DNA from: Veillonellaceae bacterium
GTDB lineage: Bacteria > Bacillota_C > Negativicutes > UBA1444
Length of the DNA stretch: 64,000 nucleotides
NCBI GenBank assembly: GCA_012798135.1
Contig: JAAZNU010000050.1
Span: forward strand, 8,268-72,267
Reading direction: 5' to 3'
Shown: positions 8,114 through 15,988 of the stretch, in pieces
Numbering within the stretch: the stretch's first letter is position 1
How the letters are laid out: each line of letters starts with the position of its first letter
The notes under the pieces: generated by a model
Told to the model about the DNA's origin: nothing
Seen by the model: the letters and a program-made list of their open reading frames with translations, nothing else
Databases searched by the model: none
Made by a program: the position numbers and the translations under genes

Positions 8114-9799
8114 TCAGCCTTTTTCGCAGCAATAGGGCCAGGCAACGACTCCGCCTTCAATGACCTTCACATTATCGAAGCCTTCCCCCTCCAAGATGCA
8201 CTGCGCTTCGTAGCCGCGCACACTAATCTTGCAGAATGCCAGGATTTCGCCGTCTTTGCCCAATTCCTGCAAACGGCTGCGCAACTGTCCCAGCGGAATA
8301 TACTTGATATTGGGGCAATTGCCGATCCGAATCTGCTTGCATTCATCGGGGGTTCGAACATCCAGCAATACTGTTTTGGCATCCGCCATCTTCGCCTTGG
8401 CTTCGACGGGTGAAATCCCCTTGAATTTACCGGCCAATTTGTTCATCGCCGAAATAGCGGCGGCCGCCAGGTTGTCAATCGGCGAATTATACGGCGGTGC
8501 GTAGGACAAATCGATATCGAACAAGTCTTGGACCGTTCCGCCCAACGTCAATACCGTAGCCGCGACATCCACCCGTTTGGCGACTTCCCCTTCGCCTAGC
8601 GCTTGCATTCCCAAGACCTTGCGCGTGGGAACGTCCACAATCAGCTTGACCGTGATCAGTTTGGCCCCCGGCATGTAATGGGGCTTGTCGTGACCGGACA
8701 CCATAATTGTAACGTATTCATATCCCAAAGCCTTCGCATCTTTTTCACTCAGCCCGGTCTTGCCGACATTCAGAGCCATCACCTTCACGACGACCGTATT
8801 CAGGACGCCCCGGAAGACCTCGTCGCCGCCGCAGAGGTTGTCGCCGATTACCCGACCCTGTTTGTTGGCAGTCGAACCCATCGGTGCCAACACTTTGCGT
8901 CCGGAAATCATATTCGTGTTCTCCACGCAGTCACCACCGGCAAAAATGTTGGGATCGCTGGTTCGCAGCCGATCATCGACCTGAATTCCGCCGGTCCCTC
9001 CCAGCGCCAAGCCAGCCTCCTTCGCCAGTTCGACATTGGGTCGGGCGCCAAGCGCCAAAATGACCAGATCCGCCGGGATGCTCCGTTTTTCGGTTTCAAC
9101 GCTTTGCACCGCCGAGTCGCCCTTCAGCCCGGTGACCTTTTCGCCGGTTAACAATCGAATTCCCTGTTCTTCAGCGTACTTGCGCACCACTTCGGCAATC
9201 TCAAAATCCAAAAATGCCGGGAATATAGTCTCCTGCATTTCTACGACCGTCACCGCCAGGCCGGATTTCTTCAACGCTTCCGCCATCTCCATGCCCACAA
9301 GTCCGGCCCCAATAATTACCGCTTGTTTGTACTTACCGTCGCTTATCCCCTTTTTCACGGTTTCCGCATCATGGGGATGCCACATGGTAAATACATTGGT
9401 CAGCCCAATTCCCGGCAGTGGCGGCCGCACCGGCGAGGCTCCGGTGGCCAGTACCAATTTGTCATAAGGAAGCAGCGATTCTTCCTGCAAAACCAGGTTC
9501 TTCACCAGCACTGTTTTTGCGGCGCGGTCAATTTTCATGGCCATTGTTTGGGTCAACACATCGATTTTTTTGATATTCTTGAAATATTCCGGACTACGCA
9601 GCACGCCAACCGGAGTTTTTCGCAAATCATCAATATTGGCAACGTCGCCGGATACATAGTAGGGCATCCCGCAGGCGCCATAAGAAATGATATCACCGCG
9701 CTCCACCACCGTAATTTGAGCCTGAGGATCATTTCGGCGCGCCTTGGACGCCGCCTTCAAACCAGCCGCCACTCCACCGATCACCACTATTTTTTCCAT
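8114..9799 (-). CDS. CoA-disulfide reductase / NADH oxidase family flavoprotein fused to rhodanese
   Basis: The 561-residue protein has an N-terminal FAD dinucleotide fold (KIVVIGGVAAG, residues 3-13). The redox-active cysteine is in YGACGMPYY near residue 42. A second NAD(P)H fold (AVIIGAGLVGMEMAE) lies near 150 and the FAD motif GGDCVE near 280. The last 100 residues are a rhodanese domain with catalytic cysteine in AFCKISVRG. Such CDR-RHD fusions reduce CoA disulfides, persulfides or polysulfides with NAD(P)H. The ATG at 9799 has an AGGAGGG about 11 nt upstream. An ArsR-type regulator gene precedes it, with 94 bp between. Confidence 0.87.
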   Translation of the reverse strand: MEKIVVIGGVAAGLKAASKARRNDPQAQITVVERGDIISYGACGMPYYVSGDVANIDDLRKTPVGVLRSPEYFKNIKKIDVLTQTMAMKIDRAAKTVLVKNLVLQEESLLPYDKLVLATGASPVRPPLPGIGLTNVFTMWHPHDAETVKKGISDGKYKQAVIIGAGLVGMEMAEALKKSGLAVTVVEMQETIFPAFLDFEIAEVVRKYAEEQGIRLLTGEKVTGLKGDSAVQSVETEKRSIPADLVILALGARPNVELAKEAGLALGGTGGIQVDDRLRTSDPNIFAGGDCVENTNMISGRKVLAPMGSTANKQGRVIGDNLCGGDEVFRGVLNTVVVKVMALNVGKTGLSEKDAKALGYEYVTIMVSGHDKPHYMPGAKLITVKLIVDVPTRKVLGMQALGEGEVAKRVDVAATVLTLGGTVQDLFDIDLSYAPPYNSPIDNLAAAAISAMNKLAGKFKGISPVEAKAKMADAKTVLLDVRTPDECKQIRIGNCPNIKYIPLGQLRSRLQELGKDGEILAFCKISVRGYEAQCILEGEGFDNVKVIEGGVVAWPYCCEKG

Positions 9800-9893
9800 C
9801 TGATCATCCGCCCTCCTATTTTCTATCTTTACTGATTCACGCGTCACAGTCGACCCTCCGCTCCAAAGTCCCGCGCGTAAGTCGATTGAGAGT

Positions 9894-10208
9894 CTACGAT
9901 TCCTCTTCCGAAAAATAGCCATTCACGAGCGATTGCACAATCTGGCGTTTTTTCTCGTCATACAGTGAATAATAAATATTGGTCCCTTCGCGCTTGCCGA
10001 CTATGATTTTCGCCGCCTTCAGTTTTGCTAAATGCTGCGAAACCGTGGATTGCGCTTCGCCAAGGCAGCTTTGCATTTCGGTCACATTCGATTGTTGTTT
10101 TTCACACAAAGTCTTGGCGATGCACAGCCTTTGCGGATGAGCCAAGGCTTTAAGAATATCTGCCAATTCATTGAATGCTTCCGGATCTGTACGGTAGAAA
10201 TGTTGCAC
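9894..10208 (-). CDS. ArsR/SmtB family transcriptional regulator
   Basis: The 104-residue protein has a winged helix-turn-helix (LKALAHPQRLCIAKTL, then AQSTVSQHLAKLKAA). GTG at 10208 is chosen because GGGAGAGG precedes it by seven nt; the upstream ATG at 10241 has no ribosome site and lies inside the operator. A 24-bp palindrome lies in its leader, typical of autorepression. Candidate sensing cysteines are in RLCIAKTLC and QSCLG. With the CDR-rhodanese downstream, it may sense persulfide or metal (inference). Confidence 0.88.
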   Translation of the reverse strand: MQHFYRTDPEAFNELADILKALAHPQRLCIAKTLCEKQQSNVTEMQSCLGEAQSTVSQHLAKLKAAKIIVGKREGTNIYYSLYDEKKRQIVQSLVNGYFSEEES

Positions 10209-10231
10209 TACGTTACCTCTCCCGCCAATTA

Positions 10232-10255
10232 ATCGTAACATTTAAATATTGCGAT
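10232..10255. promoter_or_regulatory. ArsR-type operator palindrome
   Basis: ATCGTAACATT (10232-10242) and AATATTGCGAT (10245-10255) form an inverted repeat with 9 of 11 positions matched. It lies just downstream of the promoter of the ArsR-type gene, as for autoregulated ArsR operons. Confidence 0.7.
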
Positions 10256-10269
10256 GTTTGTATGTTTTG

Positions 10270-10297
10270 ATTATAACACGCTGCGATATTTTTTCAA
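10270..10297 (-). promoter_or_regulatory. Promoter of the ArsR/CDR-rhodanese operon
   Basis: Minus-strand TTGAAA (10292-10297) and TATAAT (10270-10275) are spaced by 16 bp. Transcription would begin at or beside the operator. Confidence 0.75.
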
Positions 10298-10397
10298 GCG
10301 ATTCTCCGAACAAAAATAAACTATTCACAATCTTTACGTCTGCTTCCCGGTACAACATTCCTGCGAGGCACCCAAATACGAACCGGGCCAGCCCCCC

Positions 10398-10437
10398 AAA
10401 AAAGCGACAGGCTGTCTTTCTTTCGACATCCTGCCGC
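10398..10437 (-). terminator. Terminator of the Sec-peroxiredoxin gene
   Basis: GCGGCAGGATGTC and GACAGCCTGTCGC pair on the minus strand with two mismatches and are followed by six T. It lies 27 bp after the stop codon at 10464. Confidence 0.85.
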
Positions 10438-10463
10438 TCATTCCCATTGAGGGTTCGGTTCAT

Positions 10464-11186
10464 CTATTTTTCGAACGCTTTATCCGGTTGCCACACTTTC
10501 CATACTTTGCCGACCAGATCCGGACTTGGCTGCAGCGTCGGTTTGCCAGGGGTCCAACCAGCCGGCGTCGCTTCGCCGGTAGCCCGCACATGTTGGAATG
10601 CCTGCGCCTGCCGGATCAATTCCGCAACGTTTCGTCCCACCGGGGGAGTCATAACCTCCATCGCCTGAATGACTCCATCCGGATCAATCAGGAAACGACC
10701 CCGAATGTCAACCCCGGCTTCCGCATCGTACACACCGTAAATCTCACCAATCCGGCCTCCCTGATCTGACAGCATGGGGAAGGGAACGCCGCCGGGAACC
10801 ATCTTGGAAAGCTCTTCTTCTTGCCAGATCTTATGGCTGAAGCGGCTATCAACGCTTACTGCCAACACCTGAACGTTCAGATTTTGCAATTCTTGATTTT
10901 TGACGGCGACCGCCGACAATTCGGTCGGTCAGACAAAGGTAAAATCACCGGGATAGAAGCAGAGAGAAACCCATTTCCCTTTGTAATCGGATAGTTTCAC
11001 CGTCGTGAAGCCGCCGTTGACAAATGCATTGGCTTCGAAATCCGGAGCCGGTTTTCCCACTTTGGCCAACATCTTGTTTTCCTCCTTCGCCGCATGAAGA
11101 ATCGTTGCTTCGTTTGGTGTATTCGTGGATTCGCTGATCGTCGGACCTTTGGCAGGTTTTACGCACGAAATCTTTTCCTCTGCCAC
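10464..11186 (-). CDS. Selenocysteine-containing peroxiredoxin (AhpC/Prx family)
   Basis: An in-frame TGA at 10931-10929 splits an otherwise continuous 240-residue peroxiredoxin. The product reads FTFV-U-PTE, with Sec86 exactly at the peroxidatic cysteine of the FTFVCPTE motif. A selenocysteine-insertion hairpin follows the TGA. The start is GTG at 11186 with AGGAGGTGA five nt upstream. Residues 1-38 are an N-terminal extension before [12 protein letters not shown]. The resolving cysteine of typical 2-Cys enzymes is absent: the usual CPAGW reads TPAGW. Only Cys8 and Cys76 remain, so a different thiol partner is likely. The enzyme would reduce peroxides. A Fur/PerR-like box overlaps its promoter. 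Confidence 0.93.
10900..10919 (-). promoter_or_regulatory. Bacterial SECIS hairpin of the peroxiredoxin
   Basis: Starting 9 nt after the TGA, the mRNA folds TTG-T-CGGC-GGTC-GCCG-T-CAA. The apical loop GGUC begins 17 nt after the stop codon, nearly the same position as GGUCU in the formate dehydrogenase gene of this window. An alternative hairpin directly at the TGA (10908-10930) overlaps it. Confidence 0.8.
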
Positions 11187-11302
11187 TGTTTTCACCTCCT
11201 TTCCATAATCCATTCTCGGTTATTGCCAAAACAGCAACAACTTGCAAAAATCAGGCGCGGAAGGGTTATTCCTTTATCGGCGCCAATGTGCAATTGCATC
11301 TT

Positions 11303-11317
11303 TGATAATAATTATAA
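11303..11317 (-). promoter_or_regulatory. Fur/PerR box over the Sec-peroxiredoxin promoter
   Basis: Minus strand TTATAATTATTATCA differs at one of the 14 defined positions from the PerR consensus TTATAATNATTATAA, and also at one from the Fur 7-1-7 consensus TGATAATNATTATCA. It covers the -10. Peroxide-responsive control is likely (inference). Confidence 0.65.
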
Positions 11318-11339
11318 TCCATCGCGGGTGCTCCCACAA
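11311..11339 (-). promoter_or_regulatory. Sec-peroxiredoxin promoter
   Basis: Minus-strand TTGTGG (11334-11339) and TATAAT (11311-11316) are spaced by 17 bp. The leader to the GTG start is about 120 nt. Confidence 0.75.
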
Positions 11340-11366
11340 TAGCCCTTCAACTAAGCAAGCGATTCA

Positions 11367-12011
11367 CTATTTCGCGGATTCTTGCTCCAGCATCTTTCGG
11401 GCTCTGATCACCGCAAAGACGCCTTCGCCGATTCCAGGCTTTATTTCTTGAGCAACATTTTCAAACGTAAAGATGGTTTGTCGTTCCGCATCCACGCAGA
11501 AACCTGCCCGAGTCAGAAGTTCTTTGATTTCGGCGGCGCTATGAAAATGAGCCTGCCGATAAAATAAACTGGACTGCTTTTTCTGTTCATATTCTTTTCC
11601 CAGCCGGGTTGCTGCGTCAATAAGCGCGATAATAAACCAGCCCCGAGGAACCAAGATGCGGTAGGCTTCCCGAAAAGACCGCGCGACATCCGTCAAAAAG
11701 CAATCCACTGTGATCATTACCGCAAAATCAAACATTGCCGTCTTAAACGGCAGACGTTCGGCCACGCCGTCAAAAACATGCACGCCCCTTGATTGGGCTT
11801 TTTTACGCATGGCCTCGGAAGGTTCGACCCCGTATTTGATTCCCAGCGCCGCGGCGAACAGTCCCGATCCGACGCCGATTTCCAAGCCTATGCCGGACTG
11901 CGGCAAGACTTCTTTAATTGCGGCAATCTCCGTCTTGAGCAAACAGGCATGTTCCTGAAACCATTGTTCATATTCAGTCACATGCGTCCCAAAAACGTCT
12001 TCCCCGGTCAT
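11367..12011 (-). CDS. Class I SAM-dependent methyltransferase
   Basis: This 214-residue protein has the SAM-binding motif LEIGVGSGLFA near residues 43-53. A second motif (DGVAERLPF) lies near 80 and the post-I acidic region is present. GGAGG five nt upstream supports the ATG at 12011. It is the last gene of the module B operon, 40 bp after the DUF1847 gene. The acceptor is unknown; its neighbours suggest metal or thiol chemistry (inference). Confidence 0.8.
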   Translation of the reverse strand: MTGEDVFGTHVTEYEQWFQEHACLLKTEIAAIKEVLPQSGIGLEIGVGSGLFAAALGIKYGVEPSEAMRKKAQSRGVHVFDGVAERLPFKTAMFDFAVMITVDCFLTDVARSFREAYRILVPRGWFIIALIDAATRLGKEYEQKKQSSLFYRQAHFHSAAEIKELLTRAGFCVDAERQTIFTFENVAQEIKPGIGEGVFAVIRARKMLEQESAK

Positions 12012-12051
12012 ATGCGCCTCCGAGTTTCGTCTTAGCGTCGCAAAACTATCT

Positions 12052-12756
12052 CTATTCCACAATGTCGACTTTCTTCAGGCGATCCTGTTTAAAACGTTCA
12101 CAGTACGAATCGTAGGTATAAATGGCGGCCAGCGGATTGTGGCCCATCGCTCGGTCTTTCACCGCAAACACCGTAACCATGGCTTTGCAGTATTTGATGA
12201 ACATCGAGTCATGACCGACACATAATCCCAGCAAAATATTGAAATCTGTCTCGGCCGTATTGAGGACTTCCGCCTGCGCAATCGGGTTGCACATGGACTC
12301 CGCTTCACCAACCTGCACTCGTTCATCCGGCCCAATTTCCAGCAGTTCTTTGTCTATTCCGCCCACTTTGCACATGACGGAAACCACATCGAACCCGTGA
12401 TCCTCCAAAATCTTGCAAAAGACATTGGCTTCTTTGTGCAAGCCGCCGCAAAAAGCAACTCCCAATTTCTTATAGCCCATTTTTCGGGAGAATTCAATGA
12501 TTTCCTGAACACGCGGCTTCACCGGAAATTTGTAATGGGGCGTAGCCGCGCGGTCGATGTAGCACTCCGCTTCCTGTATGGAGGCATTGCGGGCAAACTG
12601 GTGGATATCCGGTTTCGCATACTCCGCCACTGCTTTTTCAATCGCTTCCGGATACAATTTGGTGGAACAGAATACAGGAGCGGTTCCTTCTTCCTTGTTC
12701 CGGCAGTACCGTGTCTTAACCATACACAGGGCGCATTTTCCTTCATTTTGCGGCAT
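12052..12756 (-). CDS. DUF1847 family metal-binding protein
   Basis: The 234-residue protein is cysteine-rich: CALC near residue 8, then RYC, FCS, FCGG, VMC, SMC, GLC and KYC. It matches the layout of DUF1847 proteins of anaerobes (CAxC start, GVAFCGGLHKEA, LCVGHDSMF). Function is unknown; the cysteines suggest metal or cluster binding. GAGGAG precedes the ATG. It lies directly downstream of the CGGC-domain gene. Confidence 0.8.
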   Translation of the reverse strand: MPQNEGKCALCMVKTRYCRNKEEGTAPVFCSTKLYPEAIEKAVAEYAKPDIHQFARNASIQEAECYIDRAATPHYKFPVKPRVQEIIEFSRKMGYKKLGVAFCGGLHKEANVFCKILEDHGFDVVSVMCKVGGIDKELLEIGPDERVQVGEAESMCNPIAQAEVLNTAETDFNILLGLCVGHDSMFIKYCKAMVTVFAVKDRAMGHNPLAAIYTYDSYCERFKQDRLKKVDIVE

Positions 12757-12787
12757 TCAGCATTCTCCTCTCAATCATCCTATTAAA

Positions 12788-13240
12788 TCAGTCATACGCC
12801 AAACGGGTTTTTTCGTCGGCGAGCAAGTTTTCCAAATAGTCGAGGCAATCGGGCGGGGTCCAGGTTTCCAGCTCAGCATGGACCTTGCGGTACTTTTCCG
12901 GAATCGGATGCGTACCGACTACAACCTCCATGCCAAATTTTTTCGTGATAAGTTCGCGGAAATACTCAATATGCGGGCAAGGCGGGTAGCCGACAACCAA
13001 GCCGGTTGCCAGGTGAATGACTTGGGCCCCGTTCTTTTTCATTTCTTCGGGAGCGTATTCTATATTTCCTCCCGGGCATCCGCCGCAAGTAGTGAAGCCA
13101 ACGATTTCCACTTGTTTCCCCTGGTAACGGGAAAAGCCGCCTTCCCGGGCGCTCACCGACCGGAAGCATTTGCCGCCGGCACAGGTTTTATAACGGTCGC
13201 AAATCACAATCCCGATTTTGATCGTATCGCCTTCCTGCAT
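12788..13240 (-). CDS. CGGC domain-containing protein
   Basis: This 150-residue protein contains TTCGGCPGG near residues 51-59, the signature of CGGC-domain proteins, plus YKTCAGGKCFRS near 17-28. The domain is predicted to bind metal and is typical of anaerobes and methanogens. GGAGGTG upstream supports the ATG. It sits between the split permease and the DUF1847 gene, suggesting a metal or metalloid transport set (inference). Confidence 0.82.
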   Translation of the reverse strand: MQEGDTIKIGIVICDRYKTCAGGKCFRSVSAREGGFSRYQGKQVEIVGFTTCGGCPGGNIEYAPEEMKKNGAQVIHLATGLVVGYPPCPHIEYFRELITKKFGMEVVVGTHPIPEKYRKVHAELETWTPPDCLDYLENLLADEKTRLAYD

Positions 13241-13260
13241 TTGTTGACACCTCCAATAAA

Positions 13261-13815
13261 TTATGCTTGGTGTTTGTTATAAATCTCCTGTTTTTCCCTC
13301 TCCGGCACCCAACGATCAATCAGGAACGCCATTACTACGATTCCCACCAGACTGCAGACCCAGCGGGTCACTGAAAAAGTCAAGCCCAGGTACTGCGTTT
13401 CGAACAGAAACATGGGGATCTTCAATGTCGACCAGGCACCCAAAAACAGCATGACATTATAAAGGCTGGCCCCTTTTTTCATCATCACGGCAGCCACCGG
13501 GAACGCGCCATATAAGGGACCGGCGGCTGCCGCCCCCAAAAAGATTGCCAGCGTCATTCCCCGCAAACCCGATCCGCCGCCGAGATGGCTGATGACGACT
13601 TCCCGAGGTACCCAGACATCCAACAGCCCCAGGATGATAAATACCGGCGGCAAAAAGCTCAACATTTCAACAAAACCATTTGTCGTCTGAAGCACAATCT
13701 GCCGCCCAAATTCCGGAGCCCACACAAACGCCGCACTATCAGCCACCAACGCCATGATCACCCATTTGTAGCGCTGCAACGTCGTCAAATTACCCCGCCA
13801 CCTTTGCCAAAACAT
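13261..13815 (-). CDS. Permease, C-terminal half of an ArsP/DUF318-type transporter
   Basis: About 184 residues with four to five membrane segments. It contains GGGSGLRGMTLAIFLGAAAAGPLYGAFPVAAVMMKKG (given here only as a region near residues 80-115), the conserved core of DUF318 permeases. The start is uncertain: ATG at 13815 has no clear ribosome site, and a TTG about 30 bases downstream, after GGTGGCGGGG, could be used. It overlaps the preceding gene, which encodes the other half. Confidence 0.75.
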   Translation of the reverse strand: MFWQRWRGNLTTLQRYKWVIMALVADSAAFVWAPEFGRQIVLQTTNGFVEMLSFLPPVFIILGLLDVWVPREVVISHLGGGSGLRGMTLAIFLGAAAAGPLYGAFPVAAVMMKKGASLYNVMLFLGAWSTLKIPMFLFETQYLGLTFSVTRWVCSLVGIVVMAFLIDRWVPEREKQEIYNKHQA

Positions 13816-14269
13816 AAGCAACGGCGAAGGAATACAACAAACTCATCCCATTACGCAGCAACATCGTTCTCCGGTTAAAAAACTGCGCCTCCATCGGCGC
13901 GGTCACTACCCCAACCATCATCAATGTCGAAACAAAAATTGCCACCTGCATCATTCCAGCGCCCATTTCCAGCACCGCGCGTGCCAGCGGAAAGGCAATG
14001 AAGCCCGGGATTAAAGTAATCGAACCGAGAATTGCCGCTATGCAGAGCCCTGCCCAACCGGACTGTGCTCCCAAAAGTTCTGAAACCGCCGATGGCGATA
14101 GAAGGGCCAAGCTAGCGCCGATCAGCAACAGTACAAACGCGAAGGACGGCAAGATATTCTCAAAACTCTTCCAGGCCTTTTTCAACGCCTGTCGCGTTTT
14201 TTGCCGATTCTTTGTATAAGACCAAGCAACGCCTGCCGCCGCCAGGCTATAAAACAGAACAATCTCCAC
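13790..14269 (-). CDS. Permease, N-terminal half of an ArsP/DUF318-type transporter
   Basis: The 159-residue protein has four predicted membrane segments and a basic loop (KNRQKTRQALKKAWKSF) near residues 20-36. It has GSITLIPGFIAFPLA, another DUF318 core segment. In single-chain DUF318 permeases the two halves are fused; here they are two overlapping genes. The start is GTG at 14269 after GGGGGA. It may export a metal, metalloid or thiol compound (inference from family and neighbours). Confidence 0.75.
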   Translation of the reverse strand: MEIVLFYSLAAAGVAWSYTKNRQKTRQALKKAWKSFENILPSFAFVLLLIGASLALLSPSAVSELLGAQSGWAGLCIAAILGSITLIPGFIAFPLARAVLEMGAGMMQVAIFVSTLMMVGVVTAPMEAQFFNRRTMLLRNGMSLLYSFAVAYVLAKVAG

Positions 14270-14371
14270 ACTATCCCCCGTTCTCTGTCCCCAAAAGCAC
14301 AGTCAAATCAGAACGATATTCACAACATACACAGCAAGTTGTTGTTACGCATTGTGCAAGGACGTAAAAGG

Positions 14372-14412
14372 AATTCAGGCGGAAATTCGCCAACCGAAAA
14401 TCCGCCTGAATT
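14372..14412 (-). terminator. Hairpin after the Mrp-ORP fusion gene
   Basis: AATTCAGGCGGA (14372-14383) and TCCGCCTGAATT (14401-14412) pair perfectly. The trailing T run is short (CCTTTTAC), so this may be a partial terminator that lowers expression of the permease genes. Confidence 0.6.
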
Positions 14413-14421
14413 ATTCCTGTC

Positions 14422-15603
14422 TCAGTGTCCGCAGTGATGATCCTCGTCACCGTCATGGTTGCAGGCATTACCGCCAACCGTCAAATTACGTGCCAGATAG
14501 CGGTTGATGATTTCCAGTGGTTTATCCGGTTGGACGCCGCAAATAACGGCGACGCCGCGGGACTGCAAAATTTCCTGCGCCCGTTCGCCCATACCGCCGA
14601 CCAGTACGACAGTCGCCCCCTGCTGAGCCAGCCAGTTCGGAATCACACCCGGTTCATGGGGCGGCGGCACTAAATTTTCCGTTTTCGTCACCTTGCCATT
14701 TTCGACCGTTGCGAACAAAAACTCTTCACAATGCCCAAAATGGGAGCTCAACATACCGCCGACCACCGGAACTGCAACTTTTTCCATCTTTATTTCCCCT
14801 TTCGTTTCTGCCGCGCCGGATAAAATATTGTCGACAATTTCCGTCATGGCAGCTTTCATGGCTGCGGAACGTTCCAACGCGGAGACGCCATCGTCGCCGG
14901 CAACGACCACTGATGGATCGATCGGCATCCGGCCAAGGAACGGCACATTGAATTCGCGGGCCAGCGCTTCGCCGCCGCCGGATTTGAAAATATCGACGTG
15001 ATGCCCGCATTGCGGACAAACATAGCCGCTCATGTTTTCAATGATCCCGACAATATCCATGCCGACCTGACGGCAGAAATTGAGCGATTTGCGAACATCC
15101 GCCAGCGCCACGCCCTGCGGAGTGGTTACTACGATAGCCCCGCAATCGGGAATAAACTGGGCGATGGTCAACGGCTCGTCGCCGGTACCGGGAGGACTGT
15201 CAATCACAAGGACATCCAGCGCTCCCCAATCGACATCGGTCATAAATTGCTTGATCACGCCGATTTTCAAAGGGCCGCGCCAAATCACCGCGTCATCTTG
15301 ATGCTGAAGAAACCCCTGCATCGAAATAATTTTCAAATTTTCCGAATAGGCATAGGGTTGGATTTTTCCATCCACCGTGCCCAGCGGCATGCCGGTCAGC
15401 CCCATGATCCGGGCGATACTCGGCCCATGTACGTCAATATCCATTAAGCCGGTTTGCAACCCTTTCGCCGCGAAGGAAGCGGCGATTCCTGCCGCCATCG
15501 TACTTTTGCCGACGCCGCCTTTGCCGCTCATGACCATAAATACCTGTTTCACGCCCTTGAGAAACTCCTGAATCGCCGGATCTTTCGGTACTCCCTGTTC
15601 CAT
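14422..15603 (-). CDS. Mrp/NBP35-type ATPase fused to a NifX/ORP domain
   Basis: This 393-residue protein has two parts. Residues 1 to about 260 are an Mrp ATPase with SGKGGVGKST near residue 26, and CPQCG in the Fe-S carrier region (MSGYVCPQCGHH). Residues about 275-375 are a NifX/ORP domain (MEKVAVPVVGGMLSSHFG). The tail is His/Cys-rich (CNHDGDEDHHCGH). Desulfovibrio ORP clusters contain a similar Mrp-ORP fusion. The ATG at 15603 is favoured by GGGG ten nt upstream. The stand-alone ORP gene ends 5 bp before it. Confidence 0.88.
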   Translation of the reverse strand: MEQGVPKDPAIQEFLKGVKQVFMVMSGKGGVGKSTMAAGIAASFAAKGLQTGLMDIDVHGPSIARIMGLTGMPLGTVDGKIQPYAYSENLKIISMQGFLQHQDDAVIWRGPLKIGVIKQFMTDVDWGALDVLVIDSPPGTGDEPLTIAQFIPDCGAIVVTTPQGVALADVRKSLNFCRQVGMDIVGIIENMSGYVCPQCGHHVDIFKSGGGEALAREFNVPFLGRMPIDPSVVVAGDDGVSALERSAAMKAAMTEIVDNILSGAAETKGEIKMEKVAVPVVGGMLSSHFGHCEEFLFATVENGKVTKTENLVPPPHEPGVIPNWLAQQGATVVLVGGMGERAQEILQSRGVAVICGVQPDKPLEIINRYLARNLTVGGNACNHDGDEDHHCGH

Positions 15604-15608
15604 TTTTC

Positions 15609-15968
15609 TCATTCCCCTTTTTTTTCGTTTGGTGCGAAATACTCGTTATAGTGTCCTTCCAGGAAGGCCATCATTATATCCTGAACTTTTCCCGGTTCGA
15701 CACAATAAATCTTGATCTGGTTGGCCCGCAAAACCTGAAGCGCCTTCGGTCCGACAAAGCCGCTGATCAGTGCGTTGACGCCCAACTTCTCGACAAATTG
15801 CGCCGTCTGGATGCCGGCGCCATGTTCCAGCCCCGCGTTGGCAAAATTTTCGTGCGCCGTCCAGGTTTTCCCCTGTGTGTCAAACACTAAAAAATAAGGT
15901 GCCCGGCCAAATCGGCCGTCCATCATTTCTTGGTAATTGTTGGCGGTTGCCGTAATTGCGACTCGCAT
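15609..15968 (-). CDS. NifX/ORP family protein, module B
   Basis: The 119-residue protein begins MRVAITATANNYQE and has GRFGRAPYFLVFD, aligned to GSFGRTPYFLIYD of module A. It is a single dinitrogenase iron-molybdenum cofactor domain. GAGGGGG upstream supports the ATG at 15968. It likely carries a metal-sulfur cluster loaded or moved by the neighbouring ATPases (inference). Confidence 0.85.
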   Translation of the reverse strand: MRVAITATANNYQEMMDGRFGRAPYFLVFDTQGKTWTAHENFANAGLEHGAGIQTAQFVEKLGVNALISGFVGPKALQVLRANQIKIYCVEPGKVQDIMMAFLEGHYNEYFAPNEKKGE

Positions 15969-15988
15969 TCTGAACCCCCTCTTTCTTT

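Noticed and set aside
10242..10463. 73-residue open frame between the Sec peroxiredoxin and the ArsR gene
   Set aside because: It covers the peroxiredoxin terminator, the ArsR promoter and operator, and has no ribosome site.
10464..10919. Separate C-terminal peroxiredoxin gene
   Set aside because: It is the part of the Sec protein after the TGA, without its own ribosome site.
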